A DNA stretch of 64,000 nucleotides from ZC4RG29 sp036381475 (GCA_036381475.1 DASVCT010000027.1:3073-67072), one strand, 5' to 3'; shown: positions 7,666 to 17,482, counted from the stretch's first letter. Notes: generated by a model not told the origin, from the sequence alone. Translations and numbers: made by a program.

Positions 7666-10077
7666 ATGAAACGAATCGCCATAGTTATGCTTCTGGCCTG
7701 GCAGGGGACTGCCTGGGCGCAAACAACGGGATCGGTGGTCGGCCACGTCCGAACCTCCGACGGCAACCCGGCAGAATACGTCAACATCAGCATCGAGGGT
7801 ACGTCGAAAGGCACCGTCGCGGACCGCCGGGGCCATTTCGAGATCCGAAATCTGACACCCGGCCATTACGTGGTCATCGCCTCCTACGTGGGGCTGGAAA
7901 CACAACGCCGCCCGGTTGAGGTAAACGCTGGGGAGACCGTTACCGTCGAATTCATACTGGCAGAAAGCGCAGAGCGGCTTCAGGAAGTCGTTATCTCGGG
8001 CGGCAGGACAAACATTGAAAGCGCCTATGTCGCCAAGGCGCCGCTGAAAAACCTGGAAAATCCGCAGGCCTACAATACGGTCTCGGCCGACCTCCTGAAA
8101 GAACAGGCCATTACCAACTTTGACGACGCCCTGAAGAACGTCCCAGGCATCCACAAGCTTTGGGAGTCTACAGGCCGTGCTTATGGTGATGGCGCGTCGT
8201 ATTATGCCCTTCGTGGCTTTGAGGCACAGGCTACCATGATCAACGGCCTGGCCGGTCTTACGAGCGGAAGCCTTGACCCGGCGAACATCGAAAGGATTGA
8301 AGTCATCAAAGGCCCCAGCGGCACGCTGTTCGGTGGCAGTCTCATCTCCTATGGGGGCCTCATCAACACCGTCACCAAAAAGCCGTATTCCGGCTTCGGC
8401 GGCGAGGTGGCCTACACTGCCGGCAGTTTCGGTCTGAATCGCGTCACGGCCGATATCAACACGCCTTTGAAAGATGAGAACCTGCTTCTTCGTGTCAACG
8501 CAGCCTACCAGACAGAGAACAGCTTCCAGGACGCCGGCTTCCGCAACTCGCTCTTTATCGCACCTACACTTGCCTACAAGGCAAGCGACCGCCTTTCTTT
8601 TCTTTTCGTCACGGAATTCATGCAGGAAGAACGAACCAATCCGACCATGCTATTCCTGGGAAGAAGTACGCCCTTGCAGTTTTCCAACCTGGAGGAGTTG
8701 AACTACAATCCGAAACTCTCGCTCACCAGCAACGACCTCTCTCTGAAGAACCCGCGGTACTACCTTCAGGGACAGGTTAATTATAAACTCTCTGACACCT
8801 GGACCTCTCAAACGGTGCTCTCAAGAGGACTCGCAAAAGCAGACGGCTACTATTCCTACCTCTATGATAATGAGAACGGCCTGGGCGAATTCAGCCTGTG
8901 GATAAGCGATCAACAGGGACAGATCGTCACGTCGCACATTCAGCAAAATTTCATCGGCGATTTCATGCTTGGCGGTATGAGAAACCGTATCGTGGCCGGG
9001 CTTGACTACTTCAACCGCAACATCATTGACAACAGCACCGGCTACGCCTGGGTGCATAACGTCACTCCGCAGGGTGAGGTCAATTACGTCAACCCCTACA
9101 CGGGCGTCGAAGTAGAGCCCAACTATCTTACGCGCACGTCGATCGACAACCTCCTTGCTTCAGCCGGGATGAGCCAGAGCAATTCAAAAGATGCAGCGTA
9201 CGGTGCATACGTGTCAGACATACTAAACCTCACCCCCTCCTTGTTGGTTATGGCCAGCTTGCGCTTCGACTATTTCGACACGGACGGCGACATTACGACG
9301 GAAGATGACGACTACGATCAGACTGCCTTATCACCGAAGTTTGGTTTGCTGTACCAGATCCTGCCTGACCGTCTCTCTCTTTTTGTGAATTACATGAATG
9401 GCTTCAAGAACGTTGGCCCACAAACCGTTGCGGATCCGGACGGCCAGAATCCCCGGATCAAAACCTTTGAACCCGAACATGCCAACCAGGTAGAGGTGGG
9501 AATCAAGACGAATCTGTTCTCCGAACGCCTGAATGCAACCCTGAGTTACTACGACATCAACGTATCGAACCTGGTAACGGGCGACCCTGAAAACGTGAAC
9601 AACAGCCTGCAGGGCGGCGAAGTGGTCAGCAAGGGTTTCGAAGTTGACATTCACGCACGGCCCGTTGACGGACTGAGCCTCATCCTTGGATATAGTCACA
9701 ATGAAAGCGAGGTGGTCGAAGGCGATGAAGGCAACATCTGGCTGGAGACCGGACGCCGGCCCATCTACTCGGGTCCCGGCGATTTGCTTAACGCATGGGC
9801 TACGTATTCCTTTGGAATCGGCCCGTTACGCGGCGTGGGATTTGGGGTCGGCGCGAATTACGTGAGCGAACTTAACATTCTCGACAGCCAGATAACCGGT
9901 ACGTTTACGCTTCCTTCTTACACCGTCTTTAACGCCACCTTGTTCTACAACGCAACAAGGTTCCGGGCGGCGATCAACGTGAACAACCTCACGGACAAGC
10001 AATACTATACCGGCTACTCGACAATCAATCCGCAAAAGCCGAGAAATGCAGTCGTGAGCCTCGCCTACAAATTCTGA
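7666..10077 (+). CDS. TonB-dependent siderophore receptor with CarboxypepD_reg-like domain
   Basis: Outer membrane receptor of 803 residues predicted to import ferric siderophores. It has a signal peptide (residues 1-18, ending TAWA), a CarboxypepD_reg-like beta-sandwich (about 22-105, GSVVGHVRTSDGNPAEYVNI), a plug domain (about 125-225, including IERIEVIKGPSGTLFGG and GGLINTVTKKP) and a barrel ending in the terminal Phe. The plug wording and the PepSY membrane protein directly downstream (7-base gap) fit the FhuE/FoxA-like siderophore receptor group. Two putative iron boxes precede it and one abuts the start codon. The start is chosen because the signal peptide begins there, although no ribosome binding site is visible. 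Confidence 0.9.
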   Translation: MKRIAIVMLLAWQGTAWAQTTGSVVGHVRTSDGNPAEYVNISIEGTSKGTVADRRGHFEIRNLTPGHYVVIASYVGLETQRRPVEVNAGETVTVEFILAESAERLQEVVISGGRTNIESAYVAKAPLKNLENPQAYNTVSADLLKEQAITNFDDALKNVPGIHKLWESTGRAYGDGASYYALRGFEAQATMINGLAGLTSGSLDPANIERIEVIKGPSGTLFGGSLISYGGLINTVTKKPYSGFGGEVAYTAGSFGLNRVTADINTPLKDENLLLRVNAAYQTENSFQDAGFRNSLFIAPTLAYKASDRLSFLFVTEFMQEERTNPTMLFLGRSTPLQFSNLEELNYNPKLSLTSNDLSLKNPRYYLQGQVNYKLSDTWTSQTVLSRGLAKADGYYSYLYDNENGLGEFSLWISDQQGQIVTSHIQQNFIGDFMLGGMRNRIVAGLDYFNRNIIDNSTGYAWVHNVTPQGEVNYVNPYTGVEVEPNYLTRTSIDNLLASAGMSQSNSKDAAYGAYVSDILNLTPSLLVMASLRFDYFDTDGDITTEDDDYDQTALSPKFGLLYQILPDRLSLFVNYMNGFKNVGPQTVADPDGQNPRIKTFEPEHANQVEVGIKTNLFSERLNATLSYYDINVSNLVTGDPENVNNSLQGGEVVSKGFEVDIHARPVDGLSLILGYSHNESEVVEGDEGNIWLETGRRPIYSGPGDLLNAWATYSFGIGPLRGVGFGVGANYVSELNILDSQITGTFTLPSYTVFNATLFYNATRFRAAINVNNLTDKQYYTGYSTINPQKPRNAVVSLAYKF

Positions 10078-10084
10078 CGTTGGC

Positions 10085-11278
10085 ATGACGATACGGAAGG
10101 CGGTAGCAAAGATTCACCTGTGGCTCGGACTTGCATCCGGGCCGGTGGTGTTTGTCGTGGCGGTGACCGGGTGCCTGTATGCGTTTCAGAAGGAGATACA
10201 GGACTGGACTCAGCCCTTCCGGTTTGTTGAGCGGCAAATTGGTCCGTTCCTTCCGCCTTCCGTACTCAAAGCCGTCGCAGAAAAGGAGCTTCCAGACCGG
10301 CATGTCCACGCCGTTCAATACCTGGGACCGGACCGTGCCGCGCAGGTGATCTTTTATAATACGGATCCGGAATACTACTACCTGGTCTATGTCAATCCCT
10401 ACACCGGGGACGTACTTGCTGTAAAGGATATGGCACGCGACTTTTTCGCGATTGTCCTCGATGGTCATTTTTATCTCTGGCTTCCGCCAGGGATCGGTCA
10501 GCCCGTCGTAGCCAGTGCTACCCTGGTCTTTGTCGTGATGCTGATATCGGGGCTTGTGCTTTGGTGGCCGCGTAAACCGAAGCAGGTCCGCCAACGGTTC
10601 GCGATACGATGGAACGCAAAGTGGAAGCGGGTAAACTACGATCTGCACAATGTGGTTGGATTTTACGCCTGGGCTGTGGCGATCCTGCTGGCGAGCACGG
10701 GCCTCGTATGGGGCTTTCAGTGGTGGGCAAACGGGTGGTATCGGGTGGCTGGCGGCGAGAAATCGTTGGTCTATTCGGAGCCGGCCTCTGACACCACGCA
10801 AGTGTATCCGTCCGATGCGGCAGCCATCGACAAAGTCTTCGCGGTGATGCAACAACAGTATCCGGACGCCCGCAGCATAGAAGTCCATATCCCGGTAACC
10901 GCAGTGTCACCCATTAGCGCTAACGCCAATCCCGATGAAGAAACTTACTGGAAGCTGGACTACCGGTATTTCGATCAGTACACCTTGGAAGAGCTGTCCA
11001 TCAATCACGTCTACGGACGATATGACGATGCAACAGCTGCCGACAAACTGGTCCGCATGAACTATGACGTGCACACCGGCGCCATCCTTGGGCTACCGGG
11101 AAAGTTCCTGGTGTTTTTTGCGAGCCTGCTCTGTGCCAGCCTCCCCGTGACCGGGTTTGTTATTTGGTGGGGACGGAAATACAAGAAGAAGCGTGATGCC
11201 TCCGTAAAAAAGTTTGCCACGCCAAACGTTCGCAAGCGGAAACCTGAAGCGGCATTAGAAAAAGTTCAAATTGAATAG
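10085..11278 (+). CDS. PepSY-associated TM helix domain protein, probable iron-uptake reductase component
   Basis: Integral inner membrane protein of 397 residues with four predicted helices (about 9-33, 137-165, 193-220, 335-362) separated by two periplasmic PepSY-like segments. The first helix carries the family pattern KIHLWLGLASGPVVFVVAVTG, and LHNVVGFYAWAVAILLASTGL precedes the third. PepSY_TM proteins next to siderophore receptors are thought to reduce or release iron from imported chelates in the periplasm (family knowledge; FsqB-like). It follows the receptor after 7 bases and should share its promoter and iron boxes. The C-terminus is a basic cytoplasmic tail. Confidence 0.88.
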   Translation: MTIRKAVAKIHLWLGLASGPVVFVVAVTGCLYAFQKEIQDWTQPFRFVERQIGPFLPPSVLKAVAEKELPDRHVHAVQYLGPDRAAQVIFYNTDPEYYYLVYVNPYTGDVLAVKDMARDFFAIVLDGHFYLWLPPGIGQPVVASATLVFVVMLISGLVLWWPRKPKQVRQRFAIRWNAKWKRVNYDLHNVVGFYAWAVAILLASTGLVWGFQWWANGWYRVAGGEKSLVYSEPASDTTQVYPSDAAAIDKVFAVMQQQYPDARSIEVHIPVTAVSPISANANPDEETYWKLDYRYFDQYTLEELSINHVYGRYDDATAADKLVRMNYDVHTGAILGLPGKFLVFFASLLCASLPVTGFVIWWGRKYKKKRDASVKKFATPNVRKRKPEAALEKVQIE

Positions 11279-11482
11279 ACAAGAGGTGACGGGATTTCTC
11301 CTCGATTTCACCTGTCATCACCGCATGGCGCCAGCGTGAGCCCGATCGAATTCGACACAACACACAAAATTTCCCGGTCAATTCCGAAAAATATTGCATA
11401 AAATACACGAACAGCGCAGGATGTAGGCTGTGATTGTGTATCTTAATGGCATCTGAAACATCTGTGTAAGAGATCCCTCTCG

Positions 11483-13525
11483 ATGAACAGCAGGAGATCA
11501 GAGTTATTGCGTACATTTTTTTCTCTGTCCAGGTTTGCGTCGATCCTATCGTGCCTGCTATTGCCTTGTGCGTTCTCATTCGCCCAGCAAGTGCCTTCGG
11601 TGGACACGTTAAAGAAGCTCAGCATTGAGGAATTGCTGAACATGGAGGTGACGTCGGTGTCGCGTCGGGCGGAACCATTATCGTCGGCGGCGGCTGCCGT
11701 GCAGGTTATCACCCGTGAAGATATCAGTCGCTCGGGTGCAACCAGTATTCCGGAAGCGCTGCGTCTGGCCGGTAACATACAGATCGGGCAAAAGAACGCC
11801 CACGATTGGGCTATTAGTGCCCGCGGATTCAATACGGATCTTTCGAACAAGCTACTGGTGCTGATTGATGGTCGGACCGTTTACACACCGCTGTTTTCCG
11901 GCGTGTTCTGGGACCGCCAGGATTACCTTCTTGAGGACATTGAACGGATTGAAGTGATCAGCGGACCTGGCGGAACCCTCTGGGGCGCCAACGCAGTGAA
12001 CGGAATCATCAACATCATCACCCGAAGCGCAAAGGAAACGAAGGGCCTGTATGCCGAGGCGGGTGGCGGGACGGAATTGCGCAGCTTTGTCGGCGCCCGG
12101 TACGGCGGGAGCACAGGCGAGAACGTTGCGTACCGTGTATACGGAAAATACTTTGATCGGGACGACGCTGTATTTCCCGACGGCGGATCGTCCATGGACG
12201 CATGGCACATGGGTCAGGCTGGATTCCGGCTCGACGTGGGGCCGTCATCCAACCTCATCACGGTGCACGGAGATTATTATCGCGGCGATCTCGGGTTGAC
12301 CACCGGCGGTAAATCCGACACCCATGGCGGTAACCTCCTGGTGCGGTGGAACAAGCGTTTTTCCGATAATTCAGCCATACGTCTGCGGGTGTATTACGAC
12401 AACACCTGGCTGGATCAGGCCGTGCCTCCTACCTTAACCGAAGATGGAAGCTTTGAGCTTGCCCCTGCCGGTCGTCTTAAAGACAATCTCAACACGTACG
12501 ACGTGGACTTTCAACACACCCTCCACGCAGGCACACACCATCTGTTCGTATGGGGGTTGGGATTCCGGCAGACACACAACGATGTCACGAGCGCACCAGC
12601 GTTGGCGTTTGTTCCCGCAGAGCTAGACCGCTCATTGTTCAGCGTCTTTTTGCAGGACAAAATTGCAATACAGGAAAACTTCGCCTTCACGGTCGGTACG
12701 AAGTTGGAACACAACGACTATACAGGAATTGAATTCGAACCGAACGTGCGGCTTCAATACGATCTTCCACACGACCAGACGCTCTGGGCGTCAGTATCGC
12801 GCGCCGTGCGTATGCCTTCTCGCATCGACCGTCACGTCAGGCTGCCGACACCCAACTTCTCTCCTGTGGTTGACAACCTCCTGGTGGGTGGCGAAGGCTT
12901 CATTTCCGAGACGGTGATCGCCTACGAGGCGGGCTATCGTGCCCAGATTGCCTCCGCACTCTTTGGTTCGCTGTCCGCATTCTACAATGTGTATGATCAC
13001 CTTCGCAGTACAAGCACCAGTCCCCCTGATCCTGTTTTTGGATTGCCGTTCCCACTTTTTTATGAGAACAATCTCGAAGGTGAAACGTACGGGCTCGAAC
13101 TCACGCTTACGTGGCAGGCACTCTCCTGGTGGAAACTCCATACGTCATACGACTACCTTGAAGGCGACATCCGGGTAAAGGAAGGAGCCAGTGATTTCAA
13201 CAATGCACTGAATGAAACGGCCGATCCAAAACACCGCTTCTCGCTTCGTTCGTCTATGGAGTTGACGTCTACCATTGCCCTGGATGCCGGGTACCGGTGG
13301 ATTGATGAATTCACCTATAACAATGCCGGCAATGCCGAGAACTTTGACGGCTATCACGAACTCGAAGTGTGCCTGGGCTGGCAGTTGTCCCCTGCGTTGC
13401 GGCTTTCCGTCACGGGCCAAAACCTCCTTCACGATAACCATGAAGAGTACCCGATATCCGGAGGGGGTACACGTACCGCCATCCAGCGCAGCGTCTACGG
13501 CAAGATCGCCTGCCGGTTGCCTTAG
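11483..13525 (+). CDS. TonB-dependent receptor, colicin I/vitamin B12 receptor-like
   Basis: Outer membrane receptor of 680 residues. The signal peptide ends near FSFAQQ (about residue 35). A TonB-box-like start is followed by the plug (about 55-165) with SRRAEPLSSAAAAVQVITRE, LLVLIDGRTVYTPLFSGVFW and IERIEVISGPGGTLWGANAV; then comes a barrel ending KIACRLP. It lacks the CarboxypepD_reg domain of its upstream neighbour and belongs to the smaller CirA/BtuB-like group. A 204-base gap separates it from the PepSY gene and no iron box is seen there, so it is probably a separate unit. The substrate is unknown. Its stop codon overlaps the stop codon of the convergent DUF1761 gene (TTAG at 13522-13525). 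Confidence 0.88.
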   Translation: MNSRRSELLRTFFSLSRFASILSCLLLPCAFSFAQQVPSVDTLKKLSIEELLNMEVTSVSRRAEPLSSAAAAVQVITREDISRSGATSIPEALRLAGNIQIGQKNAHDWAISARGFNTDLSNKLLVLIDGRTVYTPLFSGVFWDRQDYLLEDIERIEVISGPGGTLWGANAVNGIINIITRSAKETKGLYAEAGGGTELRSFVGARYGGSTGENVAYRVYGKYFDRDDAVFPDGGSSMDAWHMGQAGFRLDVGPSSNLITVHGDYYRGDLGLTTGGKSDTHGGNLLVRWNKRFSDNSAIRLRVYYDNTWLDQAVPPTLTEDGSFELAPAGRLKDNLNTYDVDFQHTLHAGTHHLFVWGLGFRQTHNDVTSAPALAFVPAELDRSLFSVFLQDKIAIQENFAFTVGTKLEHNDYTGIEFEPNVRLQYDLPHDQTLWASVSRAVRMPSRIDRHVRLPTPNFSPVVDNLLVGGEGFISETVIAYEAGYRAQIASALFGSLSAFYNVYDHLRSTSTSPPDPVFGLPFPLFYENNLEGETYGLELTLTWQALSWWKLHTSYDYLEGDIRVKEGASDFNNALNETADPKHRFSLRSSMELTSTIALDAGYRWIDEFTYNNAGNAENFDGYHELEVCLGWQLSPALRLSVTGQNLLHDNHEEYPISGGGTRTAIQRSVYGKIACRLP

Positions 13526-13938
13526 CTTTTCTTCACCCAGGACCCCAGTATGAGGCCTGCAATCGTCAGTGACACCACTACATAACCTCCTGTAATCCAG
13601 GCAAGACCGTAGGGCGCTCCCGCAAACATGTTGCTGTTCATCGTGTGCAGATGATGGATCCCAAATGCGACGACAAATCCTGTTGCAGCGGCCCGAATGC
13701 CTGTAGTGCCAAGCCTTGCCAGCAACCACGCCATCACATACACTGACGCGATAATGGCTACGGAGTTCATGATCCAGATGCTCACTTCATCCGACCCGCT
13801 CTCCATGGAAGCCGGGTCAATTCCTACAAATGCGGCCCATTGTTCACCGAACAGCAAACCGTACCAGACAAAGCCGACGAGGTGCATCACCACGATGGAC
13901 ACCCATACGGCAACGTGATTGATCTTGAGATTATTCAT
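13522..13938 (-). CDS. DUF1761 family small membrane protein
   Basis: Protein of 138 residues with four predicted helices (about 8-30, 52-72, 82-103, 112-133). The pattern INHVAVWVSIVVMHLVGFVWYG near the start and FGIHHLHTMNSNMFAG in the third helix match DUF1761 proteins of Bacteroidota. No function is established for the family. It stands alone, convergent to the TonB receptor gene with overlapping stop codons. Confidence 0.8.
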   Translation of the reverse strand: MNNLKINHVAVWVSIVVMHLVGFVWYGLLFGEQWAAFVGIDPASMESGSDEVSIWIMNSVAIIASVYVMAWLLARLGTTGIRAAATGFVVAFGIHHLHTMNSNMFAGAPYGLAWITGGYVVVSLTIAGLILGSWVKKS

Positions 13939-14029
13939 TGGCCAGGGGGTTTAGGGTGCAAGGGGAAACGGTACAGGAAGGTAACAAAAAGGCGACTTTC
14001 CTGAAAACACCACCGGTTTCACGACATCC

Positions 14030-15010
14030 TTATCGCTTCCACTCCTTCCTGGCGTTCAGGAGTACCTGTGTACGAACGGCCTGATGAATACTCGCATTGA
14101 TTTCATAGCCCACCATCAGGACAATGGTAATGAGCTGCATCCACACCATCAGCGCGATCAGAACACCAATAGATCCGTACAGTTTGTTATACGTGCCGAA
14201 GTTGGTGATGTAAAACGAAAATCCGTACGTGACCGCCAGGCAAAGGATCGTGGCAACGGATGACCCGGCGGAAAAAAATCGCCAGTTGTAGTGGATGGCT
14301 GGGCCGAAATAATAGATGAGGGCGATCGCAATAAAGAACACAATGAAGATGACCACAAAGCGGAGTATCAACAACAGGTACACCGTGTAACTGCTCAGGT
14401 TGATCCACTCGAAGCCCGACAGCTTGCCTGTCGCGTAATCCAGTCCGATTTGCCCCACCACGAGAAGGATGATAGCAAGTATCAATACAAAAGCCATGGC
14501 CACGGTAAGACCGGTGGCAATGAGCCGCATTCTTAACCCACTGCGATTTTCTATCGTCTTGTAGCAGGCGTTGAAGGCACGCATGAGCGACATCATCCCG
14601 TTGGTGGACAAGTAGAGCGAGAACAAAAAACCGAAGGTGAGCAGTCCCCCGCGCGTATTGACAGCAATATCCTTTATTGTATGCGTGACCGCAGGTGACA
14701 TGCTGTCGGGCAGCAGGTTGTTGAGGAAAGCAATAATGCTTGTCTCGTTGACACTTGGCACCAGAACGGTGATATAGGGTATGAGTGTGAACAGGAAGAT
14801 TATCGCCGGAAATATGGCAAGGATAAAATTGAAGGCTACGCCGTTGGCCCGGTCTATGATTTCATCCTTTTCCAGCTTGCGCAGGAAAGTCCGGGTAAGT
14901 GTATAGAGCGAGACATTCTCATAGCGCCTGAACCGGATCCGGCGCATCCAGTCTATGAAAAGCCTGCCTGGGTTCCATGTCAGGAATACACGTTTGTACT
15001 TGTACTTCAT
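14030..15010 (-). CDS. YihY/BrkB family inner membrane protein
   Basis: Polytopic membrane protein of 326 residues with about six helices. It shows the family segments NGVAFNFILAIFPAIIFLFTLIPYI (residues about 58-82), GLLTFGFLFSLYLSTNGMMSLMRAFNACY (about 127-155) and YYFGPAIHYNWRFFSAGSSVATILC (about 232-256). The family was once called RNase BN, but that assignment was withdrawn; its transport or envelope role remains unclear. It overlaps the upstream thioesterase gene by four bases (ATGA at 15007-15010), so the two are translationally coupled. Confidence 0.9.
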   Translation of the reverse strand: MKYKYKRVFLTWNPGRLFIDWMRRIRFRRYENVSLYTLTRTFLRKLEKDEIIDRANGVAFNFILAIFPAIIFLFTLIPYITVLVPSVNETSIIAFLNNLLPDSMSPAVTHTIKDIAVNTRGGLLTFGFLFSLYLSTNGMMSLMRAFNACYKTIENRSGLRMRLIATGLTVAMAFVLILAIILLVVGQIGLDYATGKLSGFEWINLSSYTVYLLLILRFVVIFIVFFIAIALIYYFGPAIHYNWRFFSAGSSVATILCLAVTYGFSFYITNFGTYNKLYGSIGVLIALMVWMQLITIVLMVGYEINASIHQAVRTQVLLNARKEWKR

Positions 15011-15414
15011 TTAAAAAAAGGTTCCAGTACCTGCCGCATCTGTTCCGGCGGACGGCACGGCCGTCCCGTCGTCTTGTCTACAAATGCCAGCAGTGTCTCG
15101 CCTTCATGGATCAATTCATTCGCCTCGTTGTATATGCTGTATTCAAATCTTATTCTCACTCCCGGTGGTTGTCGCAGGACCGTCACGATCCGAAGCAGTT
15201 CGTCGTATCTGGCCGGCGCCAGAAACCGCGACCGGTTTTCGAGGACGGGCATCATCACCCCCATCGACTCGATCTCTTTATACGTCACGCCCAGCTGCCT
15301 CAAACTCTCAACACGGGCCACCTCATAGTACATCGCATATATGCCATAATATACATAACCCATCTGATCCGTTTCTCCATATCGTACGCGTACTGTGGTT
15401 TCAGAAGTGTACAT
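15007..15414 (-). CDS. YbgC/FadM-like hotdog-fold acyl-CoA thioesterase
   Basis: Protein of 135 residues with the 4-hydroxybenzoyl-CoA thioesterase pattern RYGETDQMGYVYYGIYAMYYEVAR; Asp16 is the expected catalytic residue. It hydrolyses acyl-CoA or acyl-ACP thioesters in the cytoplasm. I chose the start at 15414 (MYTSETTV) because the longer reading to 15456 would translate into the dispersed repeat upstream. It overlaps the YihY gene by four bases. A repeat (15421-15516) sits only 6 bases upstream of the start codon, between this gene and mltG, so any promoter must lie in or near repeat DNA, or transcription comes from mltG. Confidence 0.9.
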   Translation of the reverse strand: MYTSETTVRVRYGETDQMGYVYYGIYAMYYEVARVESLRQLGVTYKEIESMGVMMPVLENRSRFLAPARYDELLRIVTVLRQPPGVRIRFEYSIYNEANELIHEGETLLAFVDKTTGRPCRPPEQMRQVLEPFFK

Positions 15415-15420
15415 TATTAT

Positions 15421-15516
15421 GTGTTGATGTGTTGAAGTGCCTGCCCGACTGCCCAACGACGTCTCGATGTTTCGACAACACCCCTCGGGCAGGCGGGTTG
15501 AAGTATTGAAGTTGGT
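15421..15516. repeat. Dispersed GCCTGCCC hairpin element flanked by TGTTGAAG-type octamers, copy 1
   Basis: The core has arms GCCTGCCC (15439-15446) and GGGCAGGC (15487-15494), with a conserved middle containing GTCTCGATGTTTCGACAACA. Octamer-like units (TGTTGATG, TGTTGAAG) flank both sides. A second copy in the opposite orientation lies at 34745-34836 and matches over about 85 bases, apart from an 8-base difference in the left arm region. Confidence 0.8.
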
Positions 15517-15600
15517 GCTACGTCGATAAATTTGTCCTTTGCATTCTTATGTCTGTGTGCTCTTCTAGTGCCCATAAACACCATGTTGTTTTGTATGCCC

Positions 15601-15628
15601 CTTGCATCTGCGTCTGCAACTGCAACTA
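15601..15628 (-). repeat. NNGCAG hexamer tandem repeat, copy 1
   Basis: On the minus strand the sequence reads TAG TTGCAG TTGCAG ACGCAG ATGCAAG. The leading TAG is the stop codon of mltG (15626-15628), so the repeat runs into the gene end. The same unit, also beginning TAGTTGCAG, is found at 26309 and 53515. Confidence 0.75.
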
Positions 15629-16681
15629 CTTTTGCGTTCTTCTCAGAGCAGCCGCCTTCCTCATCTCTCTTGTCAGCGCGGCCTGGTAGCGCGAGGCGTT
15701 GCGCAGGTGTTGCTGGTAGCTGCTGGTAAAGTTGTGATATCCCGAGAAATCTTCCTTCGCGCACATGTAGAGGTAATCGCTTGGGGTATAGTTCAGCACT
15801 GCCTTAAGGGAAGCGATCTCGGGCATATTGATAGGACCAGGAGGGAGGCCTACGTTACGGTACGTGTTGTACGGTGAGTCCACCTCCTTGTGCACATTGA
15901 GAATACGCTTGAGGGTGAAGTCGCCGACAGCAAACTTGAGGGTAGGGTCAGCCTGAAGCGCGATCCCTTTTTTGAGCCGGTTGATGTACAATCCCGCGAT
16001 GATAGGTGCTTCCTCTGCCTTGATGGTTTCCGCCTGGACGATGGAAGCGAGGATTGAGACCTCCACCGGTGTGAGTCCCGCCTTTGCTGCGAGTTCGCGG
16101 TTCTCAGCGTCCCAGAAAGCGTGATACTCCTGGCGCATGCGTTCGATCAATCCCTTTGGTGTTTCATCGTAGTACACCTGGTAGGTATTGGGGATGAACA
16201 TCGCTATGACGTTTTCACGGGTAAATCCCTCGGTGTTGGTTTCAATAAAGCGGTTGAGTGCCGAGTCGAACTCAGCGGGCGACATCATGAGGTGGTCTGT
16301 GATTTTCTCCGGGAGTTGGTCGAGGGTCCGGATGTTGTGAAACCTGACATTCACCGGCACCTGGTTACCCGAACGCAGCAGGCGGATGGCCTGCATGTTG
16401 GACATTCCCGGAGTGAGAACATATCGCCCCGGCTTGATCGAACGATCGTACTTCATCAGGCGGGCGAGAAAGCTGAATGAAATCAGATCGTTGACGTAGC
16501 GTCCCTCGTGAAGTTGCTTTTGAAGAGACTTGAATGTAGCACCCCGTTCGATGATGAGCTCACGCGGCTCCTTACCCACCAGGACATTTGGTGTAAACAC
16601 CACCTGGTAGGCATAGAAACTAAATGAGATCCCCAACACGGAGACAACCAGAAAGATGACGAGCTTCCTGCTAATCTGCAT
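15626..16681 (-). CDS. mltG: Endolytic murein transglycosylase MltG (YceG-like)
   Basis: Membrane-anchored lytic transglycosylase that cuts nascent peptidoglycan strands in the periplasm and so sets glycan length. The 351-residue protein has one N-terminal helix (about 5-26), a LysM-like region and the YceG domain. The segment ILASIVQAETIKAEEAPIIAGLYINRL holds the expected catalytic Glu (QAET), and IALQADPTLKFAVG follows. The start at 16681 (MQISRKLVIF) is preferred; the longer frame upstream would run antisense into the divergent Sua5-type gene. The C-terminal stop codon is contributed by a dispersed hexamer repeat, so the native 3' end may have been altered. Confidence 0.93.
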   Translation of the reverse strand: MQISRKLVIFLVVSVLGISFSFYAYQVVFTPNVLVGKEPRELIIERGATFKSLQKQLHEGRYVNDLISFSFLARLMKYDRSIKPGRYVLTPGMSNMQAIRLLRSGNQVPVNVRFHNIRTLDQLPEKITDHLMMSPAEFDSALNRFIETNTEGFTRENVIAMFIPNTYQVYYDETPKGLIERMRQEYHAFWDAENRELAAKAGLTPVEVSILASIVQAETIKAEEAPIIAGLYINRLKKGIALQADPTLKFAVGDFTLKRILNVHKEVDSPYNTYRNVGLPPGPINMPEIASLKAVLNYTPSDYLYMCAKEDFSGYHNFTSSYQQHLRNASRYQAALTREMRKAAALRRTQK

Positions 16682-16761
16682 GAACTGTTCAATTGGTCTC
16701 CCAAAAATACTAAATGAATTTTTACCGGCCCGGATTGTTACCTTACAGTCGGATTCGAAAT

Positions 16762-17385
16762 ATGACAGCTGAATATCTAGCAATACACCCCAAAAACCCG
16801 GAGCCACGGAAAATACGGCATGTGGCCGACGTGCTGGCGCGCGGGGGGATCGTGATTTATCCCACCGACACGGTGTACGGTATCGGCTGCAGCCTTCTCA
16901 ATCGCAAGTCGGTGTTGCATCTCTGCAACATCATCGGAATAAAGCCGAGACAACTTAACCTTTCATTCCTGTGCGACGATCTTAGCCAGATTTCCGAGTA
17001 CGCACGCAAAATCGATACGCCGATCTTCAAGCTCATGAAAAAGAGTCTGCCCGGACCCTACACATTCATACTCGAAGCAAGTCCCCGCGTCGCGCGCATC
17101 CTGGATGTGAACAAGAAAACGGTGGGTGTGCGGATACCCGACCACGCCATTCCGCGCGCGCTGGTGCGCGCGCTGGGCAACCCGCTGATCACATCGTCCA
17201 TTAAGGACGATGATCACATCAGGGAATACACGACCGACCCGGAAGAAATCTACCAGGAGTTCCGCCACACCGTTGACGTTGTCATCGACGGAGGTGCGGG
17301 CGGCAATATTCCTTCCACCGTACTCGATTGCACCGGCGAGGAAGTTCAGGTTGTGCGCGAAGGCCTCGGAGCGGTGGACGTGTAA
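16762..17385 (+). CDS. L-threonylcarbamoyladenylate synthase (TsaC/Sua5/YrdC)
   Basis: Cytoplasmic enzyme that makes threonylcarbamoyl-AMP from threonine, bicarbonate and ATP, the first step of t6A37 tRNA modification. The 207-residue protein is a single YrdC domain: GGIVIYPTDTVYGIGC (about 29-44), the KPRQLNLSFLCDDL nucleotide/threonine pocket segment (about 61-75), VGVRIPDH and a late PSTVLDCTGEEVQVVREG. The Sua5 C-terminal domain is absent, so this is the short TsaC/YciO-like form. Start 16762 (MTAEYLAIHP) is preferred over 16714 because it begins at the conserved region and leaves room for a divergent promoter with mltG. Confidence 0.9.
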   Translation: MTAEYLAIHPKNPEPRKIRHVADVLARGGIVIYPTDTVYGIGCSLLNRKSVLHLCNIIGIKPRQLNLSFLCDDLSQISEYARKIDTPIFKLMKKSLPGPYTFILEASPRVARILDVNKKTVGVRIPDHAIPRALVRALGNPLITSSIKDDDHIREYTTDPEEIYQEFRHTVDVVIDGGAGGNIPSTVLDCTGEEVQVVREGLGAVDV

Positions 17386-17482
17386 GTACAGGTGGGGATA
17401 GTTCTCCACCTGTAGGAAATTCAATGGGTTGCGTTCCGGGTGCGCGGTTGTTTCTAGATTTGAACAAAATATTGCATCCCGC

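Noticed and set aside
11279..11482. Possible riboswitch upstream of the second TonB receptor (cobalamin-type expected)
   Set aside because: I could not find a B12-box or a consistent set of stems in these 204 bases; only a weak AGGTGA/TCACCT pairing.
13522..13525. Overlapping convergent stop codons (TTAG) as a regulatory device
   Set aside because: Four-base convergent overlaps of this kind are common by chance in compact genomes.
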